Origin: Cannabis sativa
Taxonomy: Eukaryota; Streptophyta; Magnoliopsida; Rosales; Cannabaceae
Assembly: GCF_029168945.1 (NCBI RefSeq)
Contig: NC_083602.1
Location: forward strand, 70,328,600-70,392,599
Direction of reading: 5' to 3'
Length of the DNA stretch: 64,000 nucleotides
Position numbers and translations under genes: made by a program. The notes under the pieces are model-generated. The model searched no databases and was not told where the DNA came from. It saw only the letters and a list, made by a program, of their open reading frames with translations. Below, piece after piece: positions 1-13,018 of the stretch; within the stretch, counting starts at the first letter, position 1, and each line of letters begins with the position of its first letter.

Positions 1-269
1 GCAGAAGTCAGTCATTGTAAAGAACAGGAACTTGCATAATTAAATAAAATGCATATTAGCTATGTCTATCCCATATTAAGAACAGGTGCCAAACAGGAAA
101 ATATGAACGATTTTCGTGCCATGTACGGAACCTTTTGGCAATAAATCTAAGAAAGCTTTAACTTATTTGGAGCAAGTCAATTTAAATTTTTACAGCAGAA
201 TGTTTATGCACTCATAACAGTAAGGGTTTTGAAAAGAAAAAAGAAGAAGAAGATATACTTCAACCTTAC

Positions 270-1389
270 ATTATGTTTTTTGGATGATGTTGCATAACTG
301 ACCATTGCAGAAAAAACCTTTTGAAATATATGAGAGCTGTTGCCTGTGAAACGATAACCAACTTTAGAAAGAAATAACACAATGCCAACAATTGTATATT
401 AGCATATATGCAAAACTGCATACCTGAATTTTATGAGGAAAATGAAAGTTGTTACAAACTTCTTGGAGTTTATTCTCATAGAACACTCGAATAAAGTGCT
501 CTTCTTCAATATTAAGGGGTTTTGAACGAGAATGCTTGTCTGCTGACACACAACAAAAATATATTTAAAACAATAAATTAGTCAAGAAACTAAAGAAGGA
601 AGAAATTATATATTTTCAAAGATAATACCATTCTCTTTAACTTGAGGCTCAGGGAAAGACAGTGACCCATCAACATCTACTTCCATTAGTGTAGCTCCAT
701 ACTTCAGAGAAATATAACAGTTTAAAATCAAAATGTAGTAACACTTGAACGGAGTATATTTGAGGTAAATGAAAAGAAGAATTTACAACAACCTGTTTTA
801 TTGTTACAATACATCTACCAAGGACTAACAAGAGTGTAATTACCTTCTCCAAAGTTTGAATAGCTCTCTGGTTAGCAGCTTTGTATTTGTCAACCTACAA
901 CATACAACAAATGTCTGATTACAACAGCAATGAAATAAAATTAAACTAAAAGCCTATCTTTTTACACCAACAAACCAAGCCAGGGATTAAGTGGAACCAC
1001 TCAGATTAGGTAATTATCTTCCTTCCATTCTTCTTGCTTTTTCCATTTTCAAATCTTATCTTTAGTAACCATTAACATGACCATTTTCTTTAATCGTTTG
1101 ACCTTGAACAAAGCAGTAATTCGTATATTTAATGATAAAAGTGAAGGACTCATAAACTAGTTGATACTAAAACTTGATAAATCAAAGGGAAAAAAAATGA
1201 TTCTTTTTTTTCTTTCGTCCTGCTGTTTCATCACAATCACGAATAACCTTCAAAACAACCTCAGCTGAAAAACTGAGGAATCATAAAAACAAAAATGGAG
1301 AAAAAAAATAAAAGGGGTAAAATTATTACCAGCTCCTGAGGAGAGAAGATCCACCTGGCACGGTGAGTCGAGGTATAGAAATCGGACAT
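270..1389 (-). CDS. CYCH;1: Cyclin H, 5' part (five coding exons; gene continues beyond the left edge)
   Basis: Cyclin H is the regulatory partner of D-type CDKs in the CDK-activating kinase and belongs to TFIIH, acting in the nucleus on cell-cycle CDKs and the RNA polymerase II C-terminal domain. Coding exons read leftwards: 1330-1389, 844-894, 629-701, 424-542 and 270-343, all with GT donors and AG acceptors and compatible phases. Exon 1 encodes [20 protein letters not shown], the characteristic plant cyclin H amino terminus. Exon 2 gives [15 protein letters not shown]. Exon 4 carries the start of the cyclin fold ([20 protein letters not shown]) and exon 5 continues it ([11 protein letters not shown]). 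About 125 complete codons are present against roughly 330 in the family; the rest of the cyclin boxes should lie to the left, and positions 1-269 look like intron. Exon 4 has a CAGCAG tandem acceptor. No stop or frameshift was seen. Identification is from recalled similarity to Arabidopsis cyclin H. Confidence 0.9.
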
Positions 1390-2464
1390 GGCAACTCCGG
1401 CTTCTACGAACCAAGTCCGATACGGCTTACCGAACCTTTAACAGAGAGAGCAAGAAGTTGAAGCTGAGAAAGAGTTGAACACAAAACAAAAGAACCAAAC
1501 TTTATGCACACATGTTTAAATTAAAAAAAAAAAAAAAAGAGTTTGATTTTTCTCTATTTTTTTCAAATTAATAAGGGGAATTATCCCATATACTAATTTT
1601 TTCAAATTTATAGTTTGGGTTTCTAAAATGGTGTCAGCTCTAGTTGCAATAGGGGTTTCTATACGATTTTTTGTTGCAATTTAGGTTGCAGCGCTAGTTG
1701 CAATAGGGGTTTCTATATAGAATTTGTAAAAAAGCAAATAAAAAACAAAATATATTTTAAAGTGTAAAAATGAAAAAGCCCCAATTAATAAATTGATATT
1801 TTTGAGAGTAAATATCATTTCAAACCTATGTTTGTAAAAATTAATAATCATACTCTCTATTTTGTTAAATATAACCAACCTAAAATGAACAGATAAATAT
1901 ATATGAATATAGCAATATGATTATAACACCTACACGTAATTGTTTATCGAAATTTTTGAAAAACCAATTATAAAAAATTAGAACTCAAAAAATAAATATT
2001 TCAAAGAGAGAAACAGAACAACACTTAGAGTTTTTACGCGGCTGAGGTGTTAGCGAGCCTTAATCAACGAGTTAATGTTATTATGTATTGTAGCCAGAAA
2101 AGTCTATGGAAATACAATAAGTATATGTTCTCTGTTTTTGCCTGAACAGATATTGCAAGAGAGTTCAACCCCTAATCTGAAGAATTTGTTGGGTATTTAT
2201 AGTGTTTATATGCATTATACTTAGTTTCCCTTTCCCTCTAATGGGGAGTTTATATGAAAAATACACAAGTTAGGGCTGTATTCGTGAAGCACAACCCATG
2301 ATATGATAGGTCTGCTAACTAGGCAGGTTGGACACGATCACATTGTCATTACCATATCCAATATTTGTGGGTAATTAATTGTAAATTTATTACTCAATAT
2401 TCATTTTAAGTAGATTTTCCTTTTAACTTGATATGATCTTCTTGCCAAAATTCGTGGAACGTAA
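1390..2464. other. Cyclin H upstream region and unassigned flank
   Basis: The first part should hold the 5' UTR and promoter of the minus-strand cyclin H gene; no TATA box convinced me. A 22-bp phrase (agttgcaataggggtttcta and two more bases) occurs twice, near 1641 and 1696. From about 2040 the sequence changes character. On the minus strand it has a TATA-like actataaataccc near 2195-2207, which could be a promoter inside an old LTR, but no partner copy was found. This flank is cut at 2464 by element A and resumes at 13019. Confidence 0.35.
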
Positions 2465-4358
2465 TGTTAGGTTTTATGCCCTAAATAAAACTCATTTCAA
2501 TATAATCAGATTTACTTATTAATAAAGATCATAAATAACATTTTATGTTCAATGGTTCACATGATTTATTTCATGATTATATACATATAATGTATGAATT
2601 CTATTTAAGTCCAGAACATATGAATTTGTTAATGATTATAGTGTTGTCGGCACAGTGGAATATAATCTTGATTATATGTTCGAAAGTTTATTCCCTGATT
2701 TGTCAGAACACTGGATTTAGACTGGCATGGTATAATCAGCGATAGGTATTCTTACACCTTGGATAAGTGTTATGTCATTTCCAGGGCATTGGCAAAGTTT
2801 ACCAGTATCGAATGTATGGAGTATACATCGGAAGGGACCGATATTGAACTTTGATTAGATTTGTTAAAATTTACCGTAATATCCATTCAATTCAATATCA
2901 CATGTTGATCCTAGATCAAATGAACTTAATCCTGATATGGTTAGGTTCGATCTCAAGAGTATTATACATGTTCTTTGATTTGTTAGTTAAGCCTACTTTT
3001 GGGTTAGGGTGATACGTACATTTTGGGAACATGATAGTATAATTGAGTGGGAGCGCTAACATAAATATGGAGTCTATAACTTTTATAGGAATTTAGAAGT
3101 GAAACGATGATATCCTTCGAGCTTGGCTAAATAGAGATAAATGGTGGAGATCTCATTTCACTTCGCTGAAATATCATTTATACGGAGCTAAGTGTTTTAA
3201 GGATAAAATACATTGAAGGTGTAACGTTAACTTAGTGCTTATTCAATGTAGATCATCTATTAGAGGGTCACTGATCAAATTAGGATTATAACAATGGATA
3301 ACTAATGACGTATCTATATCGTGGAACATATAGAGCGTTCTATATGACTGAGAGTGCAATTCCAAGTTCTAAGTGTGGATTCAATAAGGAATTAATAAGT
3401 TAGAGAATTTACTTGGTAAATTCGGTTCGACTTATTGGAAGCTCGGAAATATAGGCCCATGGTCCCCATACTAGTTGAGACCATACTGCTTGTAAGACTC
3501 AGTTAATTGATTTTGATTAATCAATTATTATTCTAAAGTTAGACTATGTCTAGTTTATGAATTTTCACTAAGCAAGGGTAAAATTGTAAGAAAAGAGATT
3601 CTAGGTTTATTTATTAATTAAGAGACTTTATATGTCTAATTAATAAATATATTAAATGAACATATTATTTAATAATTAATTTTTAGTTATTAAATAATTA
3701 GAATTAGCATTTAAATGGTTGAATTTAAAAATTGGCGTTTTTGAGAAAATGAGATGCATAAATGATAAAACAGCAAAATTGCATAAGTGAGGCCCATTAT
3801 CCAAAGCCCATGGCCGACCACTCTTATAGGCTGTTATCATTTATTTTTTTCATTATTTTAATGCCAAATAATTCTAACTTAAACCTAGGTGGTTACCTAT
3901 AAATAGATAGTGATGACTCTCATTCAAACTTAACTTTGTTAACTTTGTCAGATGAAAAGTTGAGCCTCCTACTCTTATCTCTATAACCGAAACCACTTCT
4001 CTTCTCTTTTCTTCTTCTTCAATTTCGAACCTTGAGTGAATGAGTGAGTGCCCACACACATCAAGTCGTATCTCAATCATAGTGTGTAAGACTGTAGGAG
4101 ATTCCAAACAACAAGAAGGAGAATCAGCATCAAAGGAAGGAGAGAAAGAGATCAAGGTTCAGATCTTGGTGATGCTATGCTACAGAAAGGAATCAAAGGC
4201 TAGAGATCTGAACGGAAGGAGTCATTATATTCCGCTGCACCCAATGTAAGGTTTACTAAACCCTTATGTGTTTATTTTCATTGTTTTAGAATTCATATTA
4301 GGATGTTAATGAAACATACATGGTAGTAAATCTAGATCTTGGTAAAATATTTCCAACA
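2465..4358 (+). repeat. Left (5') LTR of element A
   Basis: 1894 bp, TGTTAGG...CCAACA (the other copies start TGTTGGG/TGTTGGA). It matches 8822-13018 once that copy's insertion is removed (about 1889 bp). A TATA-like tataaatagatag at about 3898-3910 lies in a context conserved in all copies (12557, 16535, and the reverse-oriented copies) and is the likely promoter. Short ORFs around 4040-4249 recur in each copy as LTR sequence, not as a gene. Confidence 0.88.
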
Positions 4359-4360
4359 AC

Positions 4361-4378
4361 TGGCCTCAGAGCCATGGT
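4361..4378 (+). promoter_or_regulatory. Primer-binding site of element A
   Basis: tggcctcagagccatggt starts two bases after the LTR. It resembles the usual Ty1/copia site complementary to initiator tRNA-Met (TGGTATCAGAGC...) with TA changed to CC. Element B has the identical site in reverse at 29437-29454, so the variant is fixed in the family. Confidence 0.7.
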
Positions 4379-4619
4379 AATGATTTACTTTCATGAAATA
4401 TGAATTAAAACGATGTTATGTGTTGATTTGGATTGTTTCATGTGGTTTATGTACTTATTTGATGATAGTTTAGAAATCGCAATATATGTTACTGAAATAT
4501 TTTTTATTTCGATCTCGAATTATTTTTTCTGAAAAGTAGACAAAAAATAATAAATTTAGGCTTTTTCAGAACCTAATTTGGATTTTTTATGAAATAGTTA
4601 TGATTTTTTGAAGTTGAAC

Positions 4620-4830
4620 GAAAATATCAGGGTTTGAAAGCACACTCGCGCGCGTGCATGGGACAAAATCCCTTCAGACAAAGCCTTGTCCGAAGCATAC
4701 CCTTGTCATGCCCATGTTTCTCGGCCATCGAGGCTGCATGCAGCCTCCTGTCTTGGTCAGATGGGCCATTCCGCGCGCGCAGGGGTATGCAATGCATACC
4801 CCTGTGCCTCAAACTTGTTTTTGTCATAAC
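4620..4830 (+). other. GC-rich palindromic leader patch of element A
   Basis: A GC-rich island in otherwise very AT-rich leader. It contains a perfect 18-bp palindrome at 4730-4747 (gaggctgcatgcagcctc) and an 11-bp inverted repeat with a one-base spacer at 4781-4803 (arms aggggtatgca). It also has CG-alternating runs near 4647 and 4771. It lies about 270-440 bp inside the primer-binding site. Small ORFs here (4627-4858) overlap on both strands and look incidental. Confidence 0.6.
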
Positions 4831-7800
4831 TTTTGATTCAAAAATCGTTTTTCATTGAAACAAAAGCCAATTTTTGGTAGAATTTTGTGTAGAATCTGAA
4901 TTTTCAATCAAAAATCTAATTGTCAGAATAAAATTAATTTTTATTATTTTTTTTAATTAATTAAAATTAGTTTCTGATATTAGTAGGCTTTGAATTTTGA
5001 AAATTTGATTTCTCACAAATGAGCCTTATGGTTAATTTTGAAATTTTAGATTATTTTATTTATTTTAATTATAAGATCAGATATTATTTTTTATTAAATT
5101 TGAATGATCTTACTTTGATATTAAAATATTATCTTTTAAAATAATCTTGTTCAAATTTCAAAATTTGCTAACCATGTCTTTTTTTCAAATTTGTTATTTT
5201 TTGAAATATATTTTATTAATTAAAATTATAAGATTAGGAATATGTTAGATTTAACATTTTATCTTATTAGAATTTTTTTTTTATTAAAATTATATTTTGG
5301 CAAAAATAACACGAAGATTTGAAAAAAATTAGTTAGTTTAGTTTGAATAGATATTTTAGTGTTTCAAACCGTAATTTTTTCAAACTTATTATTTTATTAT
5401 TTTTTTAAAATATTCTAACCATATAAAATATCTTATTTTTCAATTAGTTTATTTATGTAATATTTAAATTTATTAAATTATAAGACTTAGAATATAATAA
5501 TGAAATATCTAAATTTTAAAATTCAAGATATTTTATTATATTATCTTATTAGAAATTTTAAATAAACATGATATTTGAAAAATTAGTTAGATATTTTTTA
5601 TTTTTTTTTTTTGTTAGAATTTAAGAAATTTAGGAGTTTGTTGAATTTTGAATTTTTTTTTTCAAATATTCTCTAACAACCTAAATTTGAATTCTAGTTA
5701 AGATATTTATTTTAAAATTTAATTTAATTTTAAATTTTAAAATTGAGATATTTTAGCTTACTTTCTAGATATTCCAGATCATTTATTTGTTTGTATTGTT
5801 TGTTTATTTATTAATATACAATTTTTTTTACAAACCTATTATTTATTTGATCTAAATTGCTATGATTAACTTGTTGACAGATCCAATGATCTGATTTTAA
5901 TCATAGTCCAATTGTCAATAGATCTTATAAATAATTTGTAACAAGTAAATTTTTGCAATTTCTTTCATCTGTGTAAACCTAGTAACATGATAGAGCCCAT
6001 TCAAATCATTTTGACCTGTGTGAGCCTATATGTTTGCTTTTGGGCTTAGTTGCATATAGGAAGCTCATTTAAGTTTTACTAAGTAAATGAACTATGTTGC
6101 TAAAATAAATTTTGACATAAGTAAATTTATTTAGGCCCAATTAGATTTGGGCTTATTCAATGAATAACAATTGTTTATTTAAAGGTTAAATTCCTCTCTT
6201 TTGGGCCTTGTGTGAGAGTTAGGGGCCAATAGGTGTGGGTACGACATACTGAACCCAGCTCCCCTCACATGAACTACCCCAATTGTGAAGGCTCATTTGC
6301 CTTATTTAAATAATTGTATTAGGTTAATTATATTAGTCTAACCTAATTAAAATTGAATTAGCAACATAATTAACTTTTAAAATATATGAAATTTATTTTT
6401 CATTTAATATTTTAAAGTTAATTTTAGAAAAACACTTAGTAAATGAAATATATTCTAGATAGTTATTTCTAGAACTAGTTATTTTTTCTCATATTTAATT
6501 AGGAAAATATCATAGATTGTGAAATTAATTGTTTAATAATTAATTTTGGTACAATCTAAGTTAAGTATATTTTTCCTAGTATTAAACTAGAATTAATAAT
6601 TAAGTCTCCTCTATACTTAATTATTTATTTCTTGAATTTAACACATTTAATTAAATTAAAAATTCAATATCTAAGTTGATTTTCATAATGATACTTAAAT
6701 ATTATTATTTTTATGTTATTTAATTAAAATTGAAAATTATTTTAAGTTTGAAATCTTATTTCAGAATAACTTAAATTTGAATAATTTTCAAAATATATTT
6801 TATTTTATTAATCTTTTTCCCACAATTTCGAAATTGCATTTCTTAAATGCAGAAATTTTGAATTTTATTTGAAAAATAGATTAAAGTTGAAAATTATTTA
6901 TTTTAATTTTGGATCAACTTAAATCAATGATTTTTCATTTAATGATTAATTAAAATAAATGAAGTAAAATATATTTAACTAGAAAATGAATTAATTAGTC
7001 AATGAAAGTCTAGATAGATATTATCTGTTTTGCTTGAAGTATTTTTTCTAGTGTATTTAATTAAATAGAAAATTAATATTTAAGTTGATTCTTAATCATG
7101 ATACTTAAATATTTGAAATTTTTCTTAAATATTTAATTAAATAGGAAAATTATATTTTTGTTGAAAATTAATTTTTATTAATTAATTTTGGGCCAACAAA
7201 AATTAGAATAATTTTTTCCAGGATTTATTTTTATTTTATTTTAACAAGCATTTTTTCGAAAATAGTATTTTTAAATACTTCAATTTTTTCGAAATGCAAT
7301 ATATATTTATAGAAAATTAAATTTGAGTTGTAAATTAATTTAAATTAATTTTGAAACAACTTAAATTGAATAATTTTCTAAATATTTATTGGAAATTATT
7401 ACTAAGATGGAAATAATTCATTTTATTTTCATATCCATCTAAGTATAATTTATAAATATTAAATTAAAATTTATATTTAGAATTTTTCATTCTAAATTGG
7501 AAATTTTAGTTAAATAAATATATATTTAAAATAAATTGATTAAAATAAATAATAAAAGAAAATACAACTCTTTAAAATAATGAGCTTTTAGTTATAACGA
7601 TATTCGATCTCCATTGTTGGTCTTACAATAGTTAAATGTTTTCAATATAACCTCGAGACGCTAGACTTCGTCCCCCTTATGGATGGTTATTCGTTGAACG
7701 CATTTAACACCGTAAGATCTCATTTGATAAGTGTTTTGTAAGTTTTCGTCTCTATTAGACTCTCCCCTACGATGACTACTTAGAGATAAACTTATAAAAC

Positions 7801-8120
7801 ATGAAACAATGGTGGAAGCTCATAAAATGTGAATAACCTTGACTCTCGCCTACCGAGATAACGTTGGATTCTTATTTTGATCGAAGAAAAGGTTGCTAGA
7901 ATGGTTTGCATTTTAGATGAGCTCACAACTCTATTCAATGAATGATACTTTGACTCTCGCCTACCGGGACGTATACCTGGTAATTACTTACTCTAATGCA
8001 AGCAACTTACTTTGGTAAGATGCTGAAGAATTTTCTTTCTAATGGCAATCTATAGAAGCTCCTCGACTTCTAGGCATAGATTTTATTTATCTAAGGAAAA
8101 GTCTCAACTATTCCAGAAAA
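4831..8120 (+). other. AT-rich non-coding interior of element A
   Basis: No ORF of note. Mostly A/T homopolymer-rich sequence with recurrent phrases such as aatttaatt and attaattaat. A less AT-rich block at about 6170-6300 (aacccagctcccctcacatg) and another near 7600-7990 have reverse-oriented counterparts in element B near 28050-28160 and 26000-26350. These blocks are therefore family features rather than local host sequence. Confidence 0.55.
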
Positions 8121-8129
8121 GATAAAGCC

Positions 8130-8720
8130 ATGAAAGAATTTCTTAAATCAATAGTGAGAGGTCTCAGATTTGCTTTAGTATGCCTTAGACCAGACGCCTG
8201 CTGTTGAGTGGGAGTAATGAGTAAGTATCAGATTAATCCAGGAGAGGAACATTGGAAGACAATCAAGTAAATCTTAAGATTAAGAAGAGGAACTATATGT
8301 TAGTCGATAAGGGTGTGTTTAAAACTCTTAGACTACACCACATCAGATTTCGAGACTTGCCTTTGTGCTAGAAAGTCTGCTGATAAAATGGTGATTACTC
8401 TGGGGGTGGAGTAGTAATTTTGGAGAAGTTTAAAAACCTATCTAAAGTCTCTTGGTCTACCAGAGAGAGACTGAATGTTAAAGTTGCAGGAAAGGTACAT
8501 ATTCAGTCTAAGGAAAGTTCTATACATTTGTGGCACCATTCCAAATTGTCTTAACTACTAGTGTTATTTCCTGATTAACCAAAAGTAGTTGCCAAAAGTA
8601 TAGAATCAAGTATCCCAAGAGAGTAGACATATAGAGAGAAATTTCACAATATCAAGGATTTTGTGATTAAGGAAGAGTAATGGTGGAGAGAAGGTTGTGT
8701 TTAATTCAACTTGTCAAATC
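8130..8720 (+). pseudogene. Decayed Ty1/copia reverse transcriptase/RNase H remnant in element A
   Basis: Translation around 8182-8269 gives the copia signature near the end of the reverse transcriptase domain, including MSKYQINPGEEHWKTIK (8217-8267), with stops on both sides. Downstream to about 8720 the phrase order resembles the copia RNase H and 3' pol end, but with many stops and frame changes. Nothing here could give a functional enzyme. The same remnant, equally broken, is in element B near 23750-23860 on the minus strand, so the decay mostly predates the spread of this family. Confidence 0.6.
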
Positions 8721-8810
8721 CTATTACGAGGAGTATACTACTACTACACTTGATTTGTATATCAAGGTGTTGAGATTATTTGAAATGCACATTTTGTTTT
8801 ATATTAGTGC

Positions 8811-8821
8811 AAGTGGGAGTT
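8811..8821 (+). promoter_or_regulatory. Polypurine tract of element A
   Basis: aagtgggagtt directly abuts the TGTTGGG start of the right LTR. Element B has the same tract in reverse at 23189-23199. Confidence 0.75.
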
Positions 8822-9542
8822 TGTTGGGTTTTATGCCCTAAATAAAACTCATTTCAATATAATCAGATTTACTTATTAATAAAGAACAGAAATAGCATTT
8901 TATGTTGCATGGTTCACATGATTTATTTCATGATTATATACATATAATGTATGAATTCTATTTAAGTCCAGAACATCTGAATTTGTTAATGATTATAGTG
9001 TTGTCAGCACAGTGGAATATAATCTTGATTATATTGTAACACCCTAACTAGCATAGGCGTGTTTACGTGATTTTCAAACATACTGTGCAGCTCGTTGCTA
9101 TTCAACGAGGTTTATGGAAATCGTGATTAATTAAAATTTTTGCTTTTAATTAAACTTATATAATATTTCATACAAAATACTTTGGGATCCCATTTACAAA
9201 ATACTTTACAAAAAGTTTACTGTCTATCACAAAATACTTGTCGCCCAGCGACTAACTATAAAAGCGATGTTGTCCCGAGGATCGTACGCTCCAAGCCTAA
9301 CCGCCCCGACATGTACAATCTTCATCGGTTCGTTCTCACGGTTCCTCAGCCTAGGCCTTGCCCTTACCTACACATAAACATAGCACTGTGAGTCGACAGA
9401 CTCTGTAAGAAAAGCATAAATCATAAAGCATACATAAATCCCGGGTTATGATCAGACGCCCATACCCCTGACCATAACCCTAACTGCCGTGTCCCACACG
9501 ATACTGAGTCCCGAACGTTCATAAGACGGTACTATTGACAAG

Positions 9543-9872
9543 TAACAGCCTATACTCGGTACACTGGTCATACTCCAGCTGCTAGTCATACTCTACCATG
9601 TACCGATGTGTTACAGTATCAGCCTATACTCGATTCACTGGTCATAGTCCAGCTGCTAGTCATACTCTAGCCTAACCGATGTGATACGGTCAAATAGCAC
9701 AGTACCACCAACCCTAGTATCAGCCTATACTCGGTTCACTGGTCATGCTCCAGTCGCTAGTCATACTCTAGCTTAACCGATGTGATACAGTGTCAGCCTA
9801 TACTCGGTACACTGGTCATACTCCAGCTGCTAGTCATACTCTAGCCTGTACCGATGTGACACAGTCGGATGG
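9543..9872. repeat. Minisatellite inside the solo LTR (about four ~75-bp units)
   Basis: Units begin cagcctatactcgg and contain cactggtcatactccagctg, then tagtcatactct and accgatgtgatacagt. They start near 9546, 9620, 9721 and 9796; the second is lengthened by a spacer. The related LTR at 63103 has two shorter, diverged units near 63640-63810. Confidence 0.75.
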
Positions 9873-10713
9873 TACGAAGCCAACATACATATCTAATGTA
9901 ATCTAACAGGCTTCCTACATGCACGCTAAACATGTAATACATATGCATACTGTTATACTAATCTTACCTCAATTCCGAATTCAGGTGTGCCGGTCAACCT
10001 GAGTGGAACAATCTGCTCGGCGAATTACAGGCTCCTAAATCACATCAATCGCAACACGCATAAGTGACTCGCTAAATCACAACCGGGACTAAGGTTTTAA
10101 AACCAAAACCCTATCTACTGCAACTTAATATACTAATATCCCAAACTAGTAGGGAAATCAACTAATTAGAAACCTGAAACTCACACGAAATGATAGGCTG
10201 AAAAATCGGTTCTCCTCCCTGGTGCAAAATCCGGGTAACCAGTTTTACAAGCAGTGTAAAACCGGTTAGCCGGTTTTACCCAGAAAACCTACAAAAATCA
10301 AACCCCTAACCAAATCGTTTCCAAACTCAACCAAACTTTCTAGACCTGCATATTATACCCCAATAAACATATTCAAAGCAACAAAACAACAATAAAAGCT
10401 CAGAATCAATTTTCACCATTAAAGCTTCAAGCTTGAGTTCTAAAACTCAAAACTTGGTTAAACCTTCAAACAACAACCAATCCATGCTTAAAACAACATT
10501 TCTAATCATATTCTAACTCAAAATCATGATTCAAACACCAACAAGAATCACAGCAGCTACCAACTCAAAATCATGCAAAATCAATTTCTTAAAATTCAAG
10601 AAAACCTAACTAGGAATTGCTAGAAACATACCTTGGCTTGAATTCACACTAAAACTTGCTGCAACATGCTTGAATTACTGAAGAAGAATTGAATCCTAGC
10701 TGGGTTCTTAGGG

Positions 10714-10848
<135 letters not shown>

Positions 10849-13018
10849 TATGGAGAGAGAGAGCTTCTTTCTTTTTCTCTAAATTTTGGTTTTTAAAAAA
10901 TTAAATGAATAAAAGATCTTTATCTAACTACATACCAGCCATAAAAATCAAATAACATAAATTAAACTCTCACTAAAAGACAAAAATCCATAAGGCAAAA
11001 GACCATAACGCCCTTGCCCACACTAAAAGTCATAAAATGGCACTAAGGGGTATTTTGGGAAAACTCTAAATTCCCGACTAATCCCGACATTCCCAATGTC
11101 TAAATAAATCGTCCCACTATACTGAAATACTAATTTGTGATTTTACTGAGCCATACACCGCGTTCCATGTTGCCGGGCACCGAAAATGCAAAATTATGAA
11201 ATTTCACTATATGACATAAAATGCATTTCAGAATTCAATAATAACAGCACAAATAATTATTTAAATATCTATAAATAATTTTCATAATTTAACATAATTA
11301 ACTACTAATTTCCAAATTAAACTAAGCGGTCTTTACATATATGTTCGAAAGTTTATTCCCTGATTTGTCAGAACACTGGATTTAGACTGGCATGGTATAA
11401 TCAGCGATAGGTATTCTTACACCTAGGATAAGTGTTATGTCCTTTCCAGGGTATTGGCAAAGTTTACCAGTATAGGATGTATGGAGTATACATCGGAAGG
11501 GACCGATATTGAACTTTATTTAGATTTGTTAAAATTTACCGTAATATCTATTCAATTTAATATCACCTGTTGATCCTAGATCAAATGATCTTAATCCTGA
11601 TATGGTTAGGTTCGATCTCAAGAGTATTATACATGTTCTTTGATTTGTTAATTAAGCCTACTTTTGGGTCAGGGTGATACGTACATTTTGGGAACATGAT
11701 AGTATAATTGAGTGGGAGCGCTAACACAAATATGGAGTCTATAACTTCTATATGAATTTAGAAGTGAAACGATGATATCCTTCGAGCTTGGCTAAATAGA
11801 GATAAATGGTGGAGATCTCATTTCACTTCGCTGAAATATCATTTATACAGAGCTAAGTGTTTTAAGGATAAAATACATTGAAGGTGTAACGATAACTTAG
11901 TGCCTATATAATGTAGATCATCTATTAGAGGGTCACTGATCAAATTAGGATTCTAACAATGGATAACTAATGACGTATCTATATCGTGGAACATATAGAG
12001 CGTTCTATATGGCTGAGAGTGCAATTCCAAGTTCTAAGTGTGGATTCAATAAGGAATTAATAAGTTAGGGAATTTACTTGGTAAATTCGGTTCGACTTAT
12101 TGGAAGCTCGGAAATATAGGCCCATGGTCCCCATACTAGTTGAGACCATACTGCTTGTAAGACTCAGTTAATTGATTTTGATTAATCAATTATTATTCTA
12201 AAGTTAGACTATGTCTAGTTTATGAATTTTCACTAAGCAAGGGCAAAATTGTAAGAAAAGAGATTCTAGGTTTATTTATTAATTAAGAGACTTTATATGT
12301 CTAATTAATAAATATATTAAATGACCATGTTATTGAATAATTAATTTTTAGTTATTAAATAATTAGAATTGGCATTTAAATGGTTGAATTTGAAAATTGG
12401 CGTTTTGAGAAAATGAGATGCAGAAATGATAAAACAGCAAAATTGCATAAGTGAGGCCCATTATCCAAAGCCCATGGCCGACCACTCTTATAGGCTTTTA
12501 TCATTTTTTTTATTATTTTAATGCCAAATAATTCTAATTTAAACCTAGGTGGTTACCTATAAATAGATAGTGATGGCTCTCATTCAAACTTAACTTTGTT
12601 AACTTTCTCAGATGAAAAGTTGAGCCTCCTACTCTTATCTCTATAACCGAAACCACTTCTCTTCTCTTTTCTTCTTCTTTAATTTCGAACCTTGAGTGAA
12701 TGAGTGAGTGCCCACACACATCAAGTGCTATCTCAATCATAGTGCGTAAGACTGTAGGAGATTCCAAACAACAAGAAGGAGAATCAGCATCAAAGGAAGG
12801 AGAGAAAGAGATCCATGTTCAGATCTTGGTGATGCTCTGCTATAGAAAGGAATCAAGGGCTAGAAATCTGAACGGAAGGAGTCATTATATTCCGCTGCAC
12901 CCAATGTAAGGTTTACTAAACCCTTATGTGTTTATTTTCATTGTTTTAGAATTCATATTAGGATGTTAATGAAACATACATGGTAGTAAATCTAGATCCT
13001 GGTAAAAGATTTCCAACA

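Noticed and set aside
4040..4249. ORF MSECPHTSS... recurring at 12700, with minus-strand relatives at 3874, 12534 and 16613
   Set aside because: Recurs only because it is LTR sequence of the element A/B family; it diverges without codon pattern and overlaps a minus-strand ORF.
4627..4858. Three overlapping ORFs in the GC-rich leader of element A
   Set aside because: Both strands open over the same bases because of palindromic GC-rich sequence; no homologous frame in element B.
9543..9872. Regularly spaced repeats that might be taken for a CRISPR-like array
   Set aside because: Units are contiguous ~75-bp minisatellite copies with no unique spacers, in a plant LTR.
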